From Bacillota bacterium (lineage in GTDB: Bacteria; Bacillota; Clostridia; Lachnospirales; Lachnospiraceae), in assembly GCA_023437715.1 (NCBI GenBank), contig JAEZFK010000035.1:62001-126000 (forward strand): a DNA stretch of 64,000 nucleotides, given 5' to 3'. The translations under genes and the position numbers were made by a program. Under the pieces are notes generated by a model. It made no database searches. It worked only from the letters and a program-made list of their open reading frames with translations, and was not told the DNA's origin. Positions 35,320-43,148 of the stretch are shown in pieces (position 1 is the first letter of the stretch; the number at the start of each line of letters is the position of its first letter).

Positions 35320-36085
35320 AATAAGCGACGTATTTTCAAAGGGAACGGCATTTATCCCGTTTATTACGGCAGGAGATCCTGACCTTGCCACCACTGAGGA
35401 GCTGGTTCCTGCCATGGCTTTAGCCGGGGCGGATTTAATCGAGCTTGGAATTCCCTTTTCTGACCCGATCGCAGAGGGAATCGTAATTCAGGAAGCCGAC
35501 ATGAGGGCTCTGGCCTCCGGAACCACCACGGATAAGCTTTTTGAATCCGTAAAACGGATACGAAAGAAAACCGACGTTCCGCTGGCCTTTATGACTTATA
35601 TGAATCCGGTTTTCGTATACGGCAGTGAGCGGTTTATGAAAAATGCGGCGGAGTGCGGCATTGACGCTTTAATTGTGCCGGATATGCCCTTTGAGGAAAG
35701 GGAGGAGCTGCTGCCTTTCTGCCGGAAATACGGAGTTGAACTGATCTCCCTCATTGCCCCCACCTCCAAGGAGCGCATACGGGCCATTGCATCAGAATCA
35801 GACGGCTTTATCTACTGCGTTTCTTCCATGGGCGTGACCGGAGTGAGAACGGAAATCAACACCGACATCGGGGAAATGGTTTCCCTTGTAAAGGAGGCGA
35901 AAGACATTCCCTGCGCCATCGGTTTTGGGATTTCCACGCCGGAACAGGCAAGGGAAATGAGCCAGACGGCGGACGGCGTTATTGTGGGCAGCGCCATTGT
36001 AAAAATCGCCGCAAAGTATGGAAAGGACTGCGTCGGGCCTGTCTGCGACTATGTAAGGGAAATGAAAGCGGCGATTTCCGGCTGA
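35312..36085 (+). CDS. trpA: Tryptophan synthase alpha chain
   Basis: 257 residues. The signature LIELGIPFSDPIAEG near residues 43-57 holds the catalytic Glu, and the partner Asp lies near VPDMPFEE... in the usual order; GVTGVR and FGISTPEQ are the phosphate loops. It releases indole from indole-3-glycerol phosphate and passes it to TrpB. ATG 35312 sits inside the last codons of trpB, so the 1:1 complex is made by coupled translation. Confidence 0.95.
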   Translation: MSRISDVFSKGTAFIPFITAGDPDLATTEELVPAMALAGADLIELGIPFSDPIAEGIVIQEADMRALASGTTTDKLFESVKRIRKKTDVPLAFMTYMNPVFVYGSERFMKNAAECGIDALIVPDMPFEEREELLPFCRKYGVELISLIAPTSKERIRAIASESDGFIYCVSSMGVTGVRTEINTDIGEMVSLVKEAKDIPCAIGFGISTPEQAREMSQTADGVIVGSAIVKIAAKYGKDCVGPVCDYVREMKAAISG

Positions 36086-36095
36086 TGATTGATCT

Positions 36096-36127
36096 GAGCC
36101 GCCCGGTTTTGGGCGGCTCGTTTTTTC
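36096..36127 (+). terminator. trp operon terminator
   Basis: GAGCCGCCC (36096-36104) and GGGCGGCTC (36111-36119) pair perfectly, followed by GTTTTTTC. Confidence 0.9.
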
Positions 36128-36251
36128 TGGTTTGGCATTGACAATGGGGGGTAATTCCTGGCCGGAATTGAATAGACTTTATATTCTGGCTGTGGTATAA
36201 TCCTTATACATAATTGTGAGCGAAAACATCGTTGAGAAAAGGGGGGATATC

Positions 36252-36608
36252 ATGGCATTGACAAATGAAGATTTGCAGGCTATAGCTCAATTGCTTCAGC
36301 CTATACAGAATGATATTACAGGACTGAAAAGCGATATTACAGGGCTGAAAAGCGATATTACAGGACTGAAAAGCGATATTGCAAGGCTGGAAAACAACAT
36401 AACAGGCCTAAAGCTGCATATTGAAAATTCAACTGATAAAAACATTCAGTTACTTGCGGAAAACCACGTTGAATTAATAAAGAAATTAAATCAGGCGATT
36501 CCGGCATCTGATAAAAATCTAGCTTATGAAGTAAAGGTCAATTACCTGATTGAAAGAGTCGCGGCTCTTGAAAAAGAAGTAGCAGATCTAAAAGGCAAAA
36601 TAGCATAA
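36252..36608 (+). CDS. Short coiled-coil protein with exact heptad repeats
   Basis: 118 residues, unknown function. Residues about 21-50 are tandem copies of DITGLKS, a heptad with I and L at the a/d positions, then DIARLEN and NITGLKL: a parallel coiled coil is expected. A second coil follows near the C-terminus (IERVAALEKEVADLKGKIA). There is no signal peptide or membrane segment. AAGGGGGG precedes ATG 36252 and an extended -10 (TGGTATAAT, 36193-36201) lies 50 nt upstream. It stands alone between the trp and thi operons. Proteins of this look are often phage-tail fragments or scaffold-like peptides, but nothing around it supports that. Confidence 0.6.
   Translation: MALTNEDLQAIAQLLQPIQNDITGLKSDITGLKSDITGLKSDIARLENNITGLKLHIENSTDKNIQLLAENHVELIKKLNQAIPASDKNLAYEVKVNYLIERVAALEKEVADLKGKIA
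36313..36375 (+). repeat. Three tandem 21-bp repeats within the coiled-coil gene
   Basis: The unit GATATTACAGGACTGAAAAG(C) occurs three times with one G/A change, in frame. Each copy encodes one heptad. Copy number could change by slippage without shifting the frame. Confidence 0.85.
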
Positions 36609-36691
36609 TGTATAACTGCATAACCGTATTTTACAAAGAGTGTAAGCCTGTTGAACCGTAACATTGAGTGATTAAGGTTTCGATGTTTTCC

Positions 36692-36720
36692 TTGACAAGG
36701 ATAAACACAGGTGCTACACT
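36692..36720 (+). promoter_or_regulatory. thi operon promoter
   Basis: TTGACA (36692-36697), a 17-bp spacer and TACACT (36715-36720). Transcription would start just before the riboswitch. Confidence 0.7.
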
Positions 36721-36725
36721 AATGA

Positions 36726-36818
36726 CCACAAGAGGGAGCTCGTAAGCGGGCTGAGAGGAAGTAATCAACTTCGACCTTTATAACCTGATTTGGGTAATGC
36801 CAACGTAGGGATTCATAT
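36726..36818 (+). promoter_or_regulatory. TPP riboswitch (THI element)
   Basis: The conserved parts are all there: GCGGGCTGAGAGG, ACCTGATTTGGGTAATGCC and AACGTAGGGA. Thiamine pyrophosphate binding should favour the terminator at 36842-36872 and shut off thiC-W-M-E-D. Confidence 0.95.
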
Positions 36819-36841
36819 GGGATGATTAAATTTATTTATCC

Positions 36842-36872
36842 GAGCCTATACCTGTTGGTATGGGCTCTTTTT
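36842..36872 (+). terminator. Riboswitch-controlled terminator
   Basis: GAGCCTATACC and GGTATGGGCTC pair with one G-U around TGTT, followed by TTTTT. It is the expression platform of the TPP riboswitch. Confidence 0.85.
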
Positions 36873-36924
36873 GCGTGAGCAAAACCCCTTACAATCTCTC
36901 CGTCAATCAAAAGGAGGAGCAAAG

Positions 36925-38232
36925 ATGAATTACACCACACAAATGGATGCCGCAAGAAAAGGCATTCTGACAAAGGAAATGACGGCAGTAGCCGAACACG
37001 AGCAATGGGAGCCGGAAAAGCTGCGGGAGCTGGTTGCGGAAGGAAAAATCGCCATTCCGGCCAATAAGAATCACCGCTGTTTAAAGCCCAGCGGAATCGG
37101 CTCCATGCTGAGGACAAAGATCAATGTGAATCTGGGGACCTCCAGGGATTTAAATGACTTAGAAATGGAGCTTCAGAAAGTCAATGACGCAGTTGAAATG
37201 GGGGCAGAGTCCATTATGGATTTAAGCTCCTTTGGAGATACCCAAAAATTCCGCAGGAAGCTGACCGGGGAATGTCCGGCAATCATCGGCACGGTTCCGA
37301 TTTATGATGCCGTGGTTTATTACCACAAGCCTCTTCGGGAAATCACTTCTGAGGAATGGATACGGATTGTGGAAATGCACGCGGAGGACGGGGTGGATTT
37401 CATGACCATTCATGTGGGAATCAACAGACAGACCGCCAAGAGATTTAAGGAGGCAAAGCGGCTGACCAACATTGTTTCCAGAGGAGGGTCCATCATCTTT
37501 GCCTGGATGGAGATGACCGGGAAAGAAAATCCCTTTTATGAACATTACGACCGCATTCTGGAAATCTGCCAGAAGTACGATGTGACCTTAAGCCTTGGAG
37601 ACGCCTGCCGGCCGGGATGTATTGAGGATGCCTCCGATATTTCCCAGATCGAGGAGCTGGTCACCCTCGGGGAGCTGACAAGAAGAGCCTGGGAGAAACA
37701 TGTGCAGGTAATTATTGAGGGGCCCGGCCACATGCCTCTGGATCAGATCGAAGCCAATATGAAACTACAGCAGACCATCTGCAAGAGCGCGCCCTTTTAT
37801 GTTCTGGGACCCCTTGTCACCGATATCGCGCCGGGATACGACCATATCACTGCGGCAATCGGAGGGGCTCTGGCTGCGGCAGCCGGGGCGGCTTTTCTCT
37901 GTTATGTGACTCCCGCGGAGCATTTAAGGCTGCCCGATGAGTCGGATGTGAAGGAAGGGATCATCGCTTCCCGGATTGCGGCCCATGCGGCTGATATTGC
38001 AAAGGGAATTAAGGGAGCAAAGGATTGGGACCATAAAATGAGCGATGCCAGGAAACGGCTGGATTGGGAAACCATGTTCCAGCTGGCCATTGACCCGGAA
38101 AAGGCCAGACGTTACCGGGTCATGTCAAAGCCGGAAAAGGAAGACACCTGCTCCATGTGCGGCAATTTCTGTGCCATGAAAAATATGAACCGGATTTTGG
38201 ATGGGGAAATCGTGGATATTTTTAATGAATGA
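36925..38232 (+). CDS. thiC: Phosphomethylpyrimidine synthase
   Basis: 435 residues, the shorter clostridial form. The C-terminal radical SAM cysteines C-x2-C-x4-C are in DTCSMCGNFCAMK. VNLGTSRDL, MDLSSFGD and VIIEGPGHMPLDQIEANM are standard family segments. It turns aminoimidazole ribotide into HMP phosphate. AAAAGGAGG precedes ATG 36925; the longer frame from 36871 overlaps the terminator. First gene of the riboswitch-controlled operon. Confidence 0.96.
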   Translation: MNYTTQMDAARKGILTKEMTAVAEHEQWEPEKLRELVAEGKIAIPANKNHRCLKPSGIGSMLRTKINVNLGTSRDLNDLEMELQKVNDAVEMGAESIMDLSSFGDTQKFRRKLTGECPAIIGTVPIYDAVVYYHKPLREITSEEWIRIVEMHAEDGVDFMTIHVGINRQTAKRFKEAKRLTNIVSRGGSIIFAWMEMTGKENPFYEHYDRILEICQKYDVTLSLGDACRPGCIEDASDISQIEELVTLGELTRRAWEKHVQVIIEGPGHMPLDQIEANMKLQQTICKSAPFYVLGPLVTDIAPGYDHITAAIGGALAAAAGAAFLCYVTPAEHLRLPDESDVKEGIIASRIAAHAADIAKGIKGAKDWDHKMSDARKRLDWETMFQLAIDPEKARRYRVMSKPEKEDTCSMCGNFCAMKNMNRILDGEIVDIFNE

Positions 38233-38290
38233 TACCTTTTGAAAATTTGAAACTACATAAATAAAAATTACATAAATAGGAGGAACTTTC

Positions 38291-38845
38291 ATGAATGATC
38301 GAATATCATCATCAACCTACAGCAATTCTACAGCCACTTCAAAGGTACGGTTGAAAAAGCTGGTAATCAGCGGAATGCTGGCAGCTCTCACTGTGGCCCT
38401 CTCCGGCTTTTCCATTCCAATCGGAGCTTCCAAATGCTTTCCCATACAGCATATGGTAAATGTCCTGGCAGGGGTGTTCTTAGGGCCTGCCTATGGCGTT
38501 TCCATGGCTTTCTGCACTTCCCTTATACGCAATCTCATGGGAACCGGAAGCCTGCTGGCTTTTCCGGGGAGCATGGCGGGTGCCTTTCTAGGCGCTTATC
38601 TGTTTCAGAAAACCAGAAAGCTTTTGCCGGCTTATCTGGGAGAAGTCATTGGCACTGGACTGATCGGAGGGCTGCTCTGCTATCCGGTGGCCGTCCTTCT
38701 CATGGGAAAAGAGGTAGCTGTCTTTTTCTTTGTGGTTCCGTTTCTCATGAGCACCCTGGCAGGAACCATACTGGCTGCAATCTCACTGGCAGTGCTCCGC
38801 CGTCTTGGCCTGTTTTCCTACTTTGAAAGGCTCATCAATGAATAG
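38291..38845 (+). CDS. thiW: ThiW, thiamine-precursor transporter S component
   Basis: 184 residues with five to six membrane segments. FSIPIGASKCFPIQHMVNVL is the ThiW signature (AKxxPxQH-type motif that may bind the thiazole or pyrimidine). It belongs to the energy-coupling-factor S components and needs shared EcfA/A'/T proteins from elsewhere. Position next to thiM suggests hydroxyethylthiazole as substrate. AGGAGG precedes the ATG. It overlaps thiM by eight bases. Confidence 0.92.
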   Translation: MNDRISSSTYSNSTATSKVRLKKLVISGMLAALTVALSGFSIPIGASKCFPIQHMVNVLAGVFLGPAYGVSMAFCTSLIRNLMGTGSLLAFPGSMAGAFLGAYLFQKTRKLLPAYLGEVIGTGLIGGLLCYPVAVLLMGKEVAVFFFVVPFLMSTLAGTILAAISLAVLRRLGLFSYFERLINE

Positions 38846-39728
38846 GGGGGGAATCAGCACTTCTCTGGCCGGTCTGGTCAGGGAAAGGCGGCCCGTCATC
38901 CACTGCATCACCAATTATGTGACGGCAGGAGACGTGGCAAATATCATTCTGGCCTGCGGCGGCTCTCCCATTATGGCGGACTGCCCGGAAGAGGTTTCAG
39001 ATATAACCGCCCTGGCGGACTGCCTGCTTTTGAACATGGGGACCCCTAAAGAAGCCACAAGAACCGCCATGGAAAAGGCCGGGCTGGAAGCCAGCCGGCG
39101 AAACCGCCCCGTCATCTTTGACCCGGTGGGAATCGGCGCATCCCATTACCGGACAGAAACTATACTTTTCCTTTTAAAGAAAGTGGAGCCGGCAGTTATC
39201 AGGGGAAATGTATCAGAGCTCCGGGTCCTCCTAAGGGAACTTACCGGAAAGAACGCAGGGAAGGGGACAGGCCCTGCTTCCTCCACCCGGGGAGTTGATG
39301 TGTCCTTTTCTGATGAAATCCGGGAGGAAAAACTGGAATCACTTGCGGAAGTGACCAGGGATCTAAGCGCCGCAACCGGAGCTGTAATCGTCATGACAGG
39401 GGCCATTGATATTGTTTCTGCCGGGAAAGAAACCATGCTTATCCGGAATGGCTGTCCCCAAATGTCCCGCATCACCGGAAGCGGCTGTATGCTGGATGGG
39501 ATAATCGCCTCATACGTGGCAGCGGCTGTTCTTTCGTCATCACAGCATAACATCTTTGAGGCCGCCGCCCTTGCCACGGCTGCCTCGGGCCTCTGCGGGG
39601 AGCGGGCGGCAAAAAGAGCCGGACAGCTCAAGGCCGGCACCGGCAGCTTCCGCTGCTGCTTTTTCGATGAGGTAAGCCTTTTAGATGAAAGCACTCTGAA
39701 GGGAGGAATAAATATTGAAGTTTTCTAA
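38838..39728 (+). CDS. thiM: Hydroxyethylthiazole kinase
   Basis: 296 residues. HCITNYVTAGDVANIIL near residue 28 and the catalytic RITGSGCMLDGII near residue 215 are the ribokinase-like ThiM motifs; the Cys of GSGC is present. There is a short family-atypical insertion (KNAGKGTGPASSTRGVDVS) in the middle. It phosphorylates salvaged thiazole. I use ATG 38838, which lies inside the end of thiW; the stop lies 14 bases into thiE. Confidence 0.94.
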   Translation: MNRGGISTSLAGLVRERRPVIHCITNYVTAGDVANIILACGGSPIMADCPEEVSDITALADCLLLNMGTPKEATRTAMEKAGLEASRRNRPVIFDPVGIGASHYRTETILFLLKKVEPAVIRGNVSELRVLLRELTGKNAGKGTGPASSTRGVDVSFSDEIREEKLESLAEVTRDLSAATGAVIVMTGAIDIVSAGKETMLIRNGCPQMSRITGSGCMLDGIIASYVAAAVLSSSQHNIFEAAALATAASGLCGERAAKRAGQLKAGTGSFRCCFFDEVSLLDESTLKGGINIEVF

Positions 39729-40356
39729 AGACATGCTTCTTCTCTATGGGGTAACAGACCGGGCATTTACAGGAGAAAAAAACTTAACAGAGCAGATCGA
39801 GGAAGCCCTTTCCGCCGGAGTTACCCTTCTCCAGCTCCGGGAAAAGCATATGGACAAAAACGCCTTTCTGGAAGAAGCTCTTATTGTCCGTGAGCTTACG
39901 AAGCAATACGGGATTCCGCTTATTATCAACGACGACGTGGAAATTGCCCTGGAGTGCGGAGCTGACGGGGTACACGTAGGACAGGATGATTTATCTCCGT
40001 CAGAGGTCCGCCGGTTAATAGGGCCGGACCGCATTCTGGGCGTTACTGCAAAAACCGTGGAACAGGCAAAAAAGGCATATATGGACGGAGCGGATTATAT
40101 AGGGTCCGGAGCCCTGTTCCCAAGCCCCACAAAGAAGAATGCTATTCCCTTAAGTCCGGAGCAATTGTCCGCCATCTGCCGTGCCGTTCCCATTCCTGTA
40201 ACGGCCATCGGCGGAATTACAGGCGAAAATGTCTCTCTTTTGAAAGGAACAGGCATAGCCGGGGCTGCGGTGGTTTCCGGTATCTTCGGACAAAAGGATA
40301 TTCCCGGGGCTGTCCGTGATTTAAAAGAACAGCTTTTAAAGGTGGTGAGCCCATGA
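39715..40356 (+). CDS. thiE: Thiamine-phosphate synthase
   Basis: 213 residues, TIM barrel. LLQLREKHMDKNAFLEEA, LIINDDVEIALECGADGVHVG and GSGALFPSPTK are the family motifs for thiazole-P and HMP-PP binding. It joins the two moieties. The start is a TTG at 39715 behind GGGAGGAAT; thiM overlaps by 14 bases. It shares ATGA with thiD. Confidence 0.95.
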   Translation: MKFSKDMLLLYGVTDRAFTGEKNLTEQIEEALSAGVTLLQLREKHMDKNAFLEEALIVRELTKQYGIPLIINDDVEIALECGADGVHVGQDDLSPSEVRRLIGPDRILGVTAKTVEQAKKAYMDGADYIGSGALFPSPTKKNAIPLSPEQLSAICRAVPIPVTAIGGITGENVSLLKGTGIAGAAVVSGIFGQKDIPGAVRDLKEQLLKVVSP

Positions 40357-41153
40357 GCCTGATTCTACCTTCCATCCTCACCATTGCAGGCTCCGATCCC
40401 AGCGGCGGCGCAGGAATACAGGCGGATTTAAAGACTGCGGCGGCTCTGGGCGTCTACGGTTCCAGCGTAATTACCGCCCTGACTGCGCAGAATACCACAG
40501 GTGTTTTTCTGACGGAAACCGTCGGCAGGGAAATGCTGGCCGCACAGCTGGAAGCCGTATTTACCGATATCCCGCCGAAAGCCGTAAAAATAGGCATGGC
40601 CGGGGCTTCCATTTCCATAGAAACCATTGCAGAAAAGCTGGCAAAATATAACCAGGCTCCCGTGATCCTGGACCCGGTCATGGTATCCACCAGCGGACAT
40701 TCTCTTTTAAATCCAGAGGATGTTAAAAATTTAACAAGCAGGCTGTTCCCTTTGGCCGCCTTAATTACCCCCAATATACCGGAAGCAGAGGCGCTTTTAT
40801 CCACAAGGGGGCGCCGGATATGCACAGAGAAAGATATGGAGGAAGCCGCAATGGAGCTCTCCCATATGTTTCAGACTTCTTTCCTATTAAAAGGGGGCCA
40901 TAGCGCCCGGGGAGCCGATGATGTGCTGTGCTGCAGCGGATCTGTCACCTGGTTTCCAGGAAAACGCATAGACAATCCCAACACCCATGGAACCGGATGC
41001 ACTCTTTCTACCGCCATTGCCTGCGGACTGGCCAGGGGCATGGAGCTGGAAGAAAGCATCCGGGCGGCAAAGAGCTATTTAAACGGAGCTTTAAAGGCCG
41101 GGTTGACCCTTGGGAAAGGGCGGGGGCCATTGTTGCACGGATGGAACGCATAA
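40353..41153 (+). CDS. thiD: Hydroxymethylpyrimidine/phosphomethylpyrimidine kinase
   Basis: 266 residues of the ribokinase fold. TIAGSDPSGGAGIQADLKT starts the protein, and the catalytic NTHGTGCTLSTAIA is near residue 210. It makes HMP-PP for ThiE. It overlaps thiE by four bases and ends the operon. Confidence 0.96.
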   Translation: MSLILPSILTIAGSDPSGGAGIQADLKTAAALGVYGSSVITALTAQNTTGVFLTETVGREMLAAQLEAVFTDIPPKAVKIGMAGASISIETIAEKLAKYNQAPVILDPVMVSTSGHSLLNPEDVKNLTSRLFPLAALITPNIPEAEALLSTRGRRICTEKDMEEAAMELSHMFQTSFLLKGGHSARGADDVLCCSGSVTWFPGKRIDNPNTHGTGCTLSTAIACGLARGMELEESIRAAKSYLNGALKAGLTLGKGRGPLLHGWNA

Positions 41154-41160
41154 AATCATT

Positions 41161-41194
41161 GAGGCCGGAACGTTTAACATCACGTTCCGGCCTC
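41161..41194. terminator. Hairpin between thiD and the PTS operon
   Basis: GAGGCCGGAACG and CGTTCCGGCCTC pair perfectly over 12 bp. There is no long U run, but the position between convergent operons fits a shared terminator. Confidence 0.65.
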
Positions 41195-41223
41195 CGCCAT
41201 TTCCTATGGGATACTTCTTATTT

Positions 41224-41526
41224 TCACCGCTTATACAGCTCCACCATCTCCCGGGCCAGCGCTGATGTGATCTCCGCTCCCATCATAATATCCTCACTGT
41301 GCACCAGGATCAGACCAATTCTTTGAAGCTCGCCGTTTGCATCCTTGGTAATCAAATCCGTATGGACATGATGGGCCTGCTTAAGCAGCTCCGATGCCTG
41401 GTTTAAACAGTTCTCCGCCTCCTCAAACCTTCCATTCCGGGCGGATTCCAGGGCACACATGCACTGGCTTCTGGCTTCTCCCGCATTGCTGATGACCTGC
41501 AGGCAGATCATTTCCAATTCCTCCAT
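41224..41526 (-). CDS. PTS lactose/cellobiose-specific IIA component
   Basis: 100 residues, all helical. The phospho-acceptor histidine lies in LLKQAHHVHTDLITKD near residue 50, as in the lac/chb IIA family, and the C-terminal VHSEDIMMGAEITSALAREM is conserved. It passes phosphate from HPr to IIB. Last gene of the operon, two bases after IIB. Confidence 0.92.
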   Translation of the reverse strand: MEELEMICLQVISNAGEARSQCMCALESARNGRFEEAENCLNQASELLKQAHHVHTDLITKDANGELQRIGLILVHSEDIMMGAEITSALAREMVELYKR

Positions 41527-41528
41527 CC

Positions 41529-41828
41529 TTAATCACCCAGTTCCTTTCTTACCTGATTTAATACTTTCTCCCCATTCATGGTTCCATAGGCTGTTGGCTC
41601 AATGGAAACAACGGGGCAGGTCACCTGCCGGGTGACAGTGCCCATCTGGAATCTGACCTGGGGCCCCATGAGGATTAAATCCGCATCTGCTCCCACCTCC
41701 TCAGCAGAAGATACAGGGGCTGCCGATATCTGGCACTCATAGGACACCGCCTCCGCAGCCGCTTTCATTTTCTTAACCAGTATCCCGGTGGACAATCCGC
41801 CGTTGCACAGCAATACGATCTTTCTCAT
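41529..41828 (-). CDS. PTS cellobiose-specific IIB component
   Basis: 99 residues. The active-site Cys8 is in IVLLCNGGLSTGILVKKM, the signature of the lac/chb IIB fold. ADLILMGPQVRFQ is the second conserved strand. It phosphorylates the incoming beta-glucoside with IIC. Confidence 0.93.
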   Translation of the reverse strand: MRKIVLLCNGGLSTGILVKKMKAAAEAVSYECQISAAPVSSAEEVGADADLILMGPQVRFQMGTVTRQVTCPVVSIEPTAYGTMNGEKVLNQVRKELGD

Positions 41829-41831
41829 TTC

Positions 41832-43148
41832 CTATGACCTCCCGTCACTTTCATCAGATATTTCTCCCCGTTCCATCTCCACCATCTTCTTTTCATAGAT
41901 TTTAAAGAACGGGAAATATATAATTCCATCCACAACAATTAATACAATTATCAGTATAGGCGCTTTCCAATCCATGGTGGAGAAAAATGCACCTAGCACA
42001 GACGGCATCTGCCAGGACAGCATGGCAAAGCTTTTTCCGATAAATCCCAGCTTCATCAGCAAAAACGCAGCCGCACCGTTTATCATCGAGGTTGATAAAA
42101 ACGGAATAAAGAACACTGGATTCAGCATCAAGGGCAGACCGAAGATGACCGGCTCCGAGATGTTGAAAAAGGCAGGGACGATTCCCATTCTTCCGATGGT
42201 TCTGAGCTGCTTGGATTTTGACATGGACAGCAGCACAGTCAGCCCCAGAACCGAACCGCAGCCTCCGATTACCACAAAGTACACCCAGAACGGGGTGGTG
42301 AAGATGTTAGGCAGAGCCTGTCCTGCCGCATGAGCCGCCGCATTTAAGGAAAGGTTTCCGTCGCGGATGGGAGACAGAACGCCGGACAGAGCCGCATCAT
42401 GGATTCCAAAGAACCAGAATATCTGCACCAGCATTGTGATGATAATGGTAAATCCCAGATTGTCCACAGCCGTTAAGGAGGGAGAAATCGCATGGTAAAT
42501 AAGCTTCGGCAAGGTGGTCCCCAGCTTGTTCATGACCGCGAATATGAGGATATAAAGCCCCATGAGAATTGCTCCCGGTACAATGGATGCGAAAATGTCT
42601 GACAGGGATGCCGGAACCGTATCAGGAAGGTTAATCTTTCCCAATTCCCTCTTGCGCATATAGCAGTAAAGGTCAGCCGTCAAAATGGAGATTATCATGG
42701 CCGCAACAAGGCCCTTGCCATCCATAAAGGAAATCTCCGCCGTCTTTCCATCCCAGCCCAATGAAATAGGTTCCATAATCAGCATCATAAATCCAAATAC
42801 TCCAAGAAGAATCGGGATAAATGACTCCACCTTTCTGGATTTGCAAAGGAAATGGATGATTCCAATGCAGATATAAAGCGACATGGCTCCCAGGGTAAGG
42901 GCGTTGATCCAGGAAAAGATGGTGGAGTTATTTGCCACAAATTTTGCCCAGCCAAGAGTAAGTCCGCTCCCCGCAGTCTCCACAGATGGGGCAGAGCTTA
43001 TGACGGCTGCGATTCCCCCGATGAAAGTGATGGGAAGCAGAGACATAAACGCATCCCGGATTGCCCGTAAGTGGCATTCATTCCCCATTTTATCCGCCAC
43101 CGGCATTACATATTTTTCCATTGCTGTACTAATTGATTGTATTCCCAT
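41832..43148 (-). CDS. PTS cellobiose/beta-glucoside-specific IIC component
   Basis: 438 residues, about ten membrane segments. It begins MGIQSISTAMEKYVMPVADK and has NISEPVIFGLPLMLNPVFFIPF, which is the IIC substrate-binding region. GAGGAGGTATC sets the start at 43148. It begins inside the last 20 bases of the glucosidase gene, so the two are coupled. Substrate specificity (cellobiose, gentiobiose, aryl-glucoside) cannot be fixed. Confidence 0.93.
   Translation of the reverse strand: MGIQSISTAMEKYVMPVADKMGNECHLRAIRDAFMSLLPITFIGGIAAVISSAPSVETAGSGLTLGWAKFVANNSTIFSWINALTLGAMSLYICIGIIHFLCKSRKVESFIPILLGVFGFMMLIMEPISLGWDGKTAEISFMDGKGLVAAMIISILTADLYCYMRKRELGKINLPDTVPASLSDIFASIVPGAILMGLYILIFAVMNKLGTTLPKLIYHAISPSLTAVDNLGFTIIITMLVQIFWFFGIHDAALSGVLSPIRDGNLSLNAAAHAAGQALPNIFTTPFWVYFVVIGGCGSVLGLTVLLSMSKSKQLRTIGRMGIVPAFFNISEPVIFGLPLMLNPVFFIPFLSTSMINGAAAFLLMKLGFIGKSFAMLSWQMPSVLGAFFSTMDWKAPILIIVLIVVDGIIYFPFFKIYEKKMVEMERGEISDESDGRS

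Noticed and set aside
36313..36375. CRISPR-like or mobile repeat
   Set aside because: The 21-bp units are contiguous, in frame and encode heptads; there are no spacers and no cas genes.
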